Source: JBLHKE01 sp047619485 (GTDB taxonomy: Bacteria; Verrucomicrobiota; Verrucomicrobiia; Verrucomicrobiales; DEV007). Taken from it: a stretch of 36,065 nt of DNA. Positions 27,701 through 33,700 of the stretch are shown piece by piece. A program made the translations under genes and the position numbers. The DNA lies in contig JBLHKE010000005.1 in the NCBI GenBank assembly GCA_047619485.1, forward strand, positions 1 to 36,065, written 5' to 3'. Position 1 is the first letter of the stretch, and each line of letters starts with the position of its first letter. The notes under the pieces were generated by a model. It was not told the origin of the DNA. It saw only the letters and a list, made by a program, of their open reading frames with translations, and made no database searches.

Positions 27701-30700
27701 GGCCAGTATCGGCACCAACGTAGTCGTTGGCACACATCGCGCGAACGACGCCGATGAGACTGACATCCTCGTGGCGCTGATCAATAGCTTCAATGCGGAA
27801 GCGGCCACGAAGGGAGCCGACATCATCGCAAGTGTAGCTCCCGCCATCACCACCGCGACAAGCCTGGGTCTGCTGAGCCCAACCAGCACCTACACCTTCA
27901 CCGCAACGCGAACGATCAGCACGCTTGTTGGATCCGCCGTCAGTGTCAGTTCTGGCGTGTTCGCGGACAAGATTATCATCGATCCGAATACTCCAATCTC
28001 GTCGGGGGATGGCTGGACACTGCTGCTCAGAGACGGATCCGAGGCGATCATCGCCGAAGAGTCCGAGACGGCCACCACCAACGGCTGGACGGACGCCAAG
28101 AGCGGCCTCGCGGACGGCACCGATATCGGCGGCGTGGTCGATGCCCATATCGACCTTGGCAACGGCGAACTGATCATCATCCATTCAGCAGCTCTGACCG
28201 CGTCCCTGATCATCGACCTTGCAAACGAGACCGTCGATGCCAGTGCCGAGCTGGTAAGCATCAGCGGGAGCCCGGCTATCTACACAGATGATGTCTGGAC
28301 CACCGACGTAAACTCTGGCTCGGATCAGGGAACCGCTACCGTGGCCGGTTCGCTGTCCACCGTAATCGACGATCTCGTCGCCACCCTCGACACGACGGAG
28401 TTCGCGGCAGCGGTCGCTCCGGGCAACAGCTTCACCATCATGAAGGATGACGGTGGCAACATCGGTGCAGTGGATCTCGAGATCACACCAGCTTCGACAA
28501 CCGTGCCGCAGCTTGATATCACCGCTGGAACGAAGCGCCTCAACGTCTCAGGAGAGGTGGCCAACAACGGTGACACCTGGACGCTGACCTACGACGGGAA
28601 CATCGAGAATCAGTTCATCACGGGCGGCCCGATCACGGTCGCAACGGTGGTGAGTTCATTCATCGGCGATATCGCCGGACTGAACACAATCGACGACACG
28701 GGCGAAGCAGGCTTCACCGCCTTCTTGCTAGCAGGGACCAACGACATCGCGATCGTCCAGTTCGACGGTTCGTCATTTGGCGCATCGGTGGCGGTGACCC
28801 GCAATCCAGATCTCGGCACGGCAACCTTGCGGGGCACCCCGCATCTTGATTGGACACAAGTCGCCGCACCCGATCCAGCGTTGAATGCGGAAGTGACAGA
28901 GACTGCGAAAGTAAAAATCGACGATGTGTGGACAATCCGTGTCGACACCGAGACCTTCGATATCGTCGTGGGTCAAGATGAAGTGGGCACCAGTGGCGCC
29001 ACCGTTTTGGATCTGAATCAAGTGGCAGCTGCGCTCGCCTGGGAGATCAACCAACACACCTTCTCCTTTGAGACCTCCACCCTCCACGTTATCGCTTCCA
29101 CGGAGATCGGATCGTCACTCATCACCATCAGCCGCAGCGACGGACTGACGTTGCCCGTCGGCCCGCTGACCGAATTCCGTGCCAATGCCTTCGCCGGCGC
29201 AGACACGTTCCGATCGTCTGCCAGCCTGCCGCAGTGGACAGCTGACCCGTCAATCCACTACGACAGGATCACGCTGGATCTCTCCAATAACCCGTTCCGT
29301 TCGGGGAATAACTGGGTGATCACCATCGACGGTGAAGAGTTCAGCTTCCGGGCTCCGTCTGGAAGCGATAGGGGCGCTCAGAGCGCCGGAACAATCGTCG
29401 ACGGATTGGCCGCAGCCATCAATACCATCGGTAGCGAACGGATGTTCGATCTCCGTGCCGAAGCGGACGCAGAGAATGGCACACTCTCGATCCTAGATCG
29501 GGCGGGTGACGACGATCCTTTCAATGTCTCAATCCATATCGAGGGCGGCATCGTGCGCGGGCTGTTCGATATTGAGAACAGTCTAAAGTTCGGATACGAG
29601 AAGCTCTTCGGATTCTACCCATGGCCTTTCCTGGCCAGTGGATCGCTGGAACTCCACGAGGTCTTCGCAGACGGTTCCGATTCCGTGAGATTGGCGGGTG
29701 ACCATTTCTATGATCACGACGCAGAGAATAACCTCTCCGCGCAGGTCGCAGGCCTCCAGGACGATGGCAGCAGAACTGCGCTAGACCCGATGCTCGAGTA
29801 CGAGTTCAACCATGCCGGAACTTACGTTTTGCGGGTCGGCTCATACATCGACTACTACCCGTATCAACTGGTTAGCGGGCTACCATCGAACTTCTACGGG
29901 CTGGAAGATGGGGTCAGAGGGGTCGCCGATGGCAGCCAGTATGAACTGGTGGTCTCCCTCCAGAATCACGGCACTAATTCAAATGTCATCAGCCTGGTCA
30001 ACAAGCAAGTCGCGGTGCTGGACGGCGACAGCAGGGGGCTCCGCGGAACCATCGTCTCCTACGATTCCGAGTTGAACAGTTACCTGATCGCCCCCGATCT
30101 GGAGTCGCCCGTCTCCGACTGGACCAACGCCACTATCGCTGATTCGTTCGAGATCAAATTCGATCCACACGCAGAGTTCCAAGGCGCGGGCACCAGCTAT
30201 CGGGACTACAGTCCGGTCATCGACAGCTACCAGGCGATCCTCACCGGCGCGCCCAATCAGGATGTGATACTAGATGTTTTATCGCAGGAAACGCGCACCC
30301 TCAATTCTGACGAGGCCTTCAACCCGGACGCCAACTTCGGAGAAAACAGGGCGGTTCAGATCAACTCCGCGACCGATCGCTTGCAGGTCGTCCTGACGAA
30401 CTCGGGCGAGCAGTTGATCTCCACCTCGGGCTTCACCGACTCACTTGAATATGCTTTCAACATCGGGGCGTTCACGGCGAGCGCAATCTTTGACGATGGC
30501 GACCGTGACGCTTTCCTGCAGAGCCTAGTGGACGACATCAACCAGAACTTCACCGGCTACACCGCCTCGATCGCTGGGGACTCCATCAGAGTTGCGGGAC
30601 TGCCTGGGACTGGCTTCGAGATCGAAGCGCTCGAGGATCCCCACGCGATCCGGCAGGACATCTCGGATACCACGGTTTCTCATGCAGCACCGGTCGCGGG

Positions 30701-33700
30701 CGAGACCTGGGTGCTCACGCTGGCGGTGGAGAGCAACGATCCTGCCTCAGTATACAAACTCGAAGACTACCGCTTCACGCATACGGTCGCTGAGAATGAG
30801 TCGCTCGGGGACATCGCCGATGCGTTTAGGATGCAGATCAAGAACTTTGTCGACGCTGATGACAATTCCATCAATTTTGAGATCGAAACTGTCGGGGCAC
30901 TATCAAATCCGGCCATCACCTCCGAAAACGCGTTTGTCATCACCTCGTTGGGCACACGGCTCGACCCCAAATCCGGTGACCAGGAACCAGTGCGTTTCTT
31001 TGGCCGCTTCGAAATCCTTGAAGACAGCGCGGGCACGGTCGAGATCGCGACTGGCGTCAAAGTCGATCCTTCCGCGCAGGATAAACTGTTCGCCGTTGTT
31101 GAACTCGGCGGCACCCCACAGAAGAACGAGGAGTGGGTTCTCGTACTTGACGGGGAACGCTACTCCCATACGGTCGGCTTCCGTGAGACCCTGTCGGAAA
31201 TTGCTGGGGCGATCGGTTCTCAGATTCCACAGGAAGGCCCCCCTCTCAACGATACTATCTATGATGTGTTCGTGGTGGGGCGCCAGATCAACATCCATCG
31301 CAAAGATGGCACTCCGATATCAGCCCTGTTCGAGATTGTTCAGGACAGCGCTGGAGGTGCGATCCTGACGCCGCAACTCAAATTCACCCCCGAAAATTGG
31401 AACCAGCTGCAGCGGGTCGATGTGATCGCCATCAACGATGAGGTCATTGACGGGAGCGATGCGTTGGTGTTCCCGGCCATGGAAGGACGCGTCAACGACA
31501 TCCGCGGTCCGCTGATCATCGAGGGCGGTGTCAAGGTGGACGAGGAGCGGTTCCTCAATGATCCGTTCCGGCTGCCGCATGAGACCAACTACCCGCTGAG
31601 TGACGGTTTCATCGCTAGCGATGAACTTGACCCGCTCAACACACTATTCGATCCTTTCGCACAGCACATCAATCCGCTGAGTGGTGAGCGGTTCGGCTTC
31701 GATCCAAGGATGAACGACTTCCCGTTCGAGATCACCTTCTTGGACGGCGAGCCCGCACCGTTCAATATCGATGTCCTGAACCAGGGCGTCTCGGGTGAGA
31801 TCCTGTCTCTGATCGATTCGCAGACATTCAAGATTAGTTTCTCCGCGACCGACTCCAGCGATAACGATAAGACTGATGGCATTTTGAGCTTCCTCGGGAC
31901 ACCGGCCCAGGGCGAGGCGGGGAAAATCGCATGGGAACAGCTGATATTGACCCTCGATGGCACCGCCAGGGTTGGCGAGACCTGGAAGCTGATCCTAGAT
32001 CACAACCGGGATGATGTGTTCGACGACGAGCGTGCCGGGGGAACCGAGCAGGTCGAGGTCGAGGTCATGGAGGACGACACACTTGGCGAAATCGCCAAGA
32101 AGCTCGCCAGGCTCCTGGCGGAACAAACCTCCGACACGGAAGAGCCGATCTCCACAATCTACAACATCGAGACCCGGACCGGACTTCTAGGCGATGCGCG
32201 CCTGATCATCAGCCGGATTGATGGCGGAACCTTCAACTTCGGGATCGAGGTTGCAAAGTCGCCATCCGCCACGCTAGCTCAAGGCCGATTCGAAGTCTCT
32301 GGCAAGCCGGATCAGGCCCAAGGCGTGGATGGCGACGACATCAATGACATCTTCTGGACCCAAGCCGCGCTAGTCCTGGATGTGACGAATCTCGTTGCCG
32401 GCGACCAATTGACCATCAATGCGATGTCGGCCAGCTTTAATTATACTGTGCTGCAACGCGATCTCAACGCACCTGATCCCGCGAAAGCGATCAATGCGGC
32501 CTGGGCGCGGCTGATCCCATCGACCTTTACACCGGTGGTCTCGGGCTTCACGGTCACCCTCCAGGAAGACATCACGGGACGGCAAGGTGGTAACCGCTAC
32601 TTCATCGCCCCGGTCAACCTGAATGTCCGAGCCACGGAATCCGAACAGGTTGATACCCTGAAGATCTTCCACAACAATAGCGCGGTCGACGATGTCGGCG
32701 TGCTTACTGCGAATCACCTAGGTGGCCTTGGCATGGGCGGAGAAACCGTCATCCGCGGCCGGGTCATCGAAGGAGGGATCACCTACGCCAACCTTGAGAG
32801 GTTGGATATCGAACTCGGCACCGGCGGCGACGACTTCACGGTGGAATCGACCCACCTAGGAACGACCTCGATCAATACCGGACTGGGCGGCGATGAGCTC
32901 AGCGTGAAGTCCGTCAGCGGGCACACCACACTCCTCACCGGCGGCGGCGATGACCATGTAACCGTTTCGAGCGACGAAGCTGTCGTTGACCAGATCGATG
33001 GCTTGCTGACCATCGATATGGGTGATGGCACCAACACGCTGAATATCGACGACAGCAGCGATTCCACCGACAACGAGGCGGTTTTGACTGACACCACACT
33101 GACAGGCTTGGACATGCCGACCTTCACTGAGATCCAGTCAATCACCGTTCAGGCCAAAGAAGGATCTTACCAACTCAGGATACCGACACTCGGGCGAGCG
33201 ATCCTGCCAGCCGGGGTCGTCTCCGAGGACGGCTTCGACCTCATTTCCCTCAACTACGCCGATCCGGTGAGCCGCGTTGCCGATCAGCTACAAGCCCTCT
33301 ACGGGTTCGCCGAGTTGAACGCCCAACTGAAAGTCGAAGAGGTCCGCTCCAACATCGATGTGACCTACCAGATCACCTTCATCCGCGAGCAGGCAGGCCT
33401 TCCCCAAGCAACCCTGCAGTGGGCGGAGACGATCGATCCGGAGAGCGATCTCCCACTAACCGGGCTCCTTCCCAACCCAGGCGCATCCGCTGACGTCACC
33501 GTCCGGACGCTGCGCGATGGCAGCGAGGCCCCCGGCCTCAACACCGTGCAGACCCTGACCGTCGATGCGACGAGTGGCTACTTTACCATCTCGTTTCCAA
33601 CCTTCGACCTCGAAGGTAACCCAGTCTACATCGAGTCCGCCCCAATTCCCTACAACGCGGATGTGAATACGTTATTGGATCATGCCTTCCTCCGCAGTCT

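Noticed and set aside
27312..27983. Possible CRISPR or short direct-repeat array because of the tandem similarity
   Set aside because: The period is 336 bases, in frame, and the repeats code for C modules; there are no short identical repeats with unique spacers.
19035..29552. C inserts as mobile DNA elements such as insertion sequences or introns
   Set aside because: No transposase, inverted repeats or intein/intron motifs are visible, and the inserts code in frame with their hosts. Protein-level module gain is the simpler reading.
30592..31368. 258-codon open frame on the plus strand in another frame
   Set aside because: The longest alternative plus frame, but it is Arg/Ser-rich and overlaps the Calx 4 and C-module coding frame, which has clear conserved motifs.
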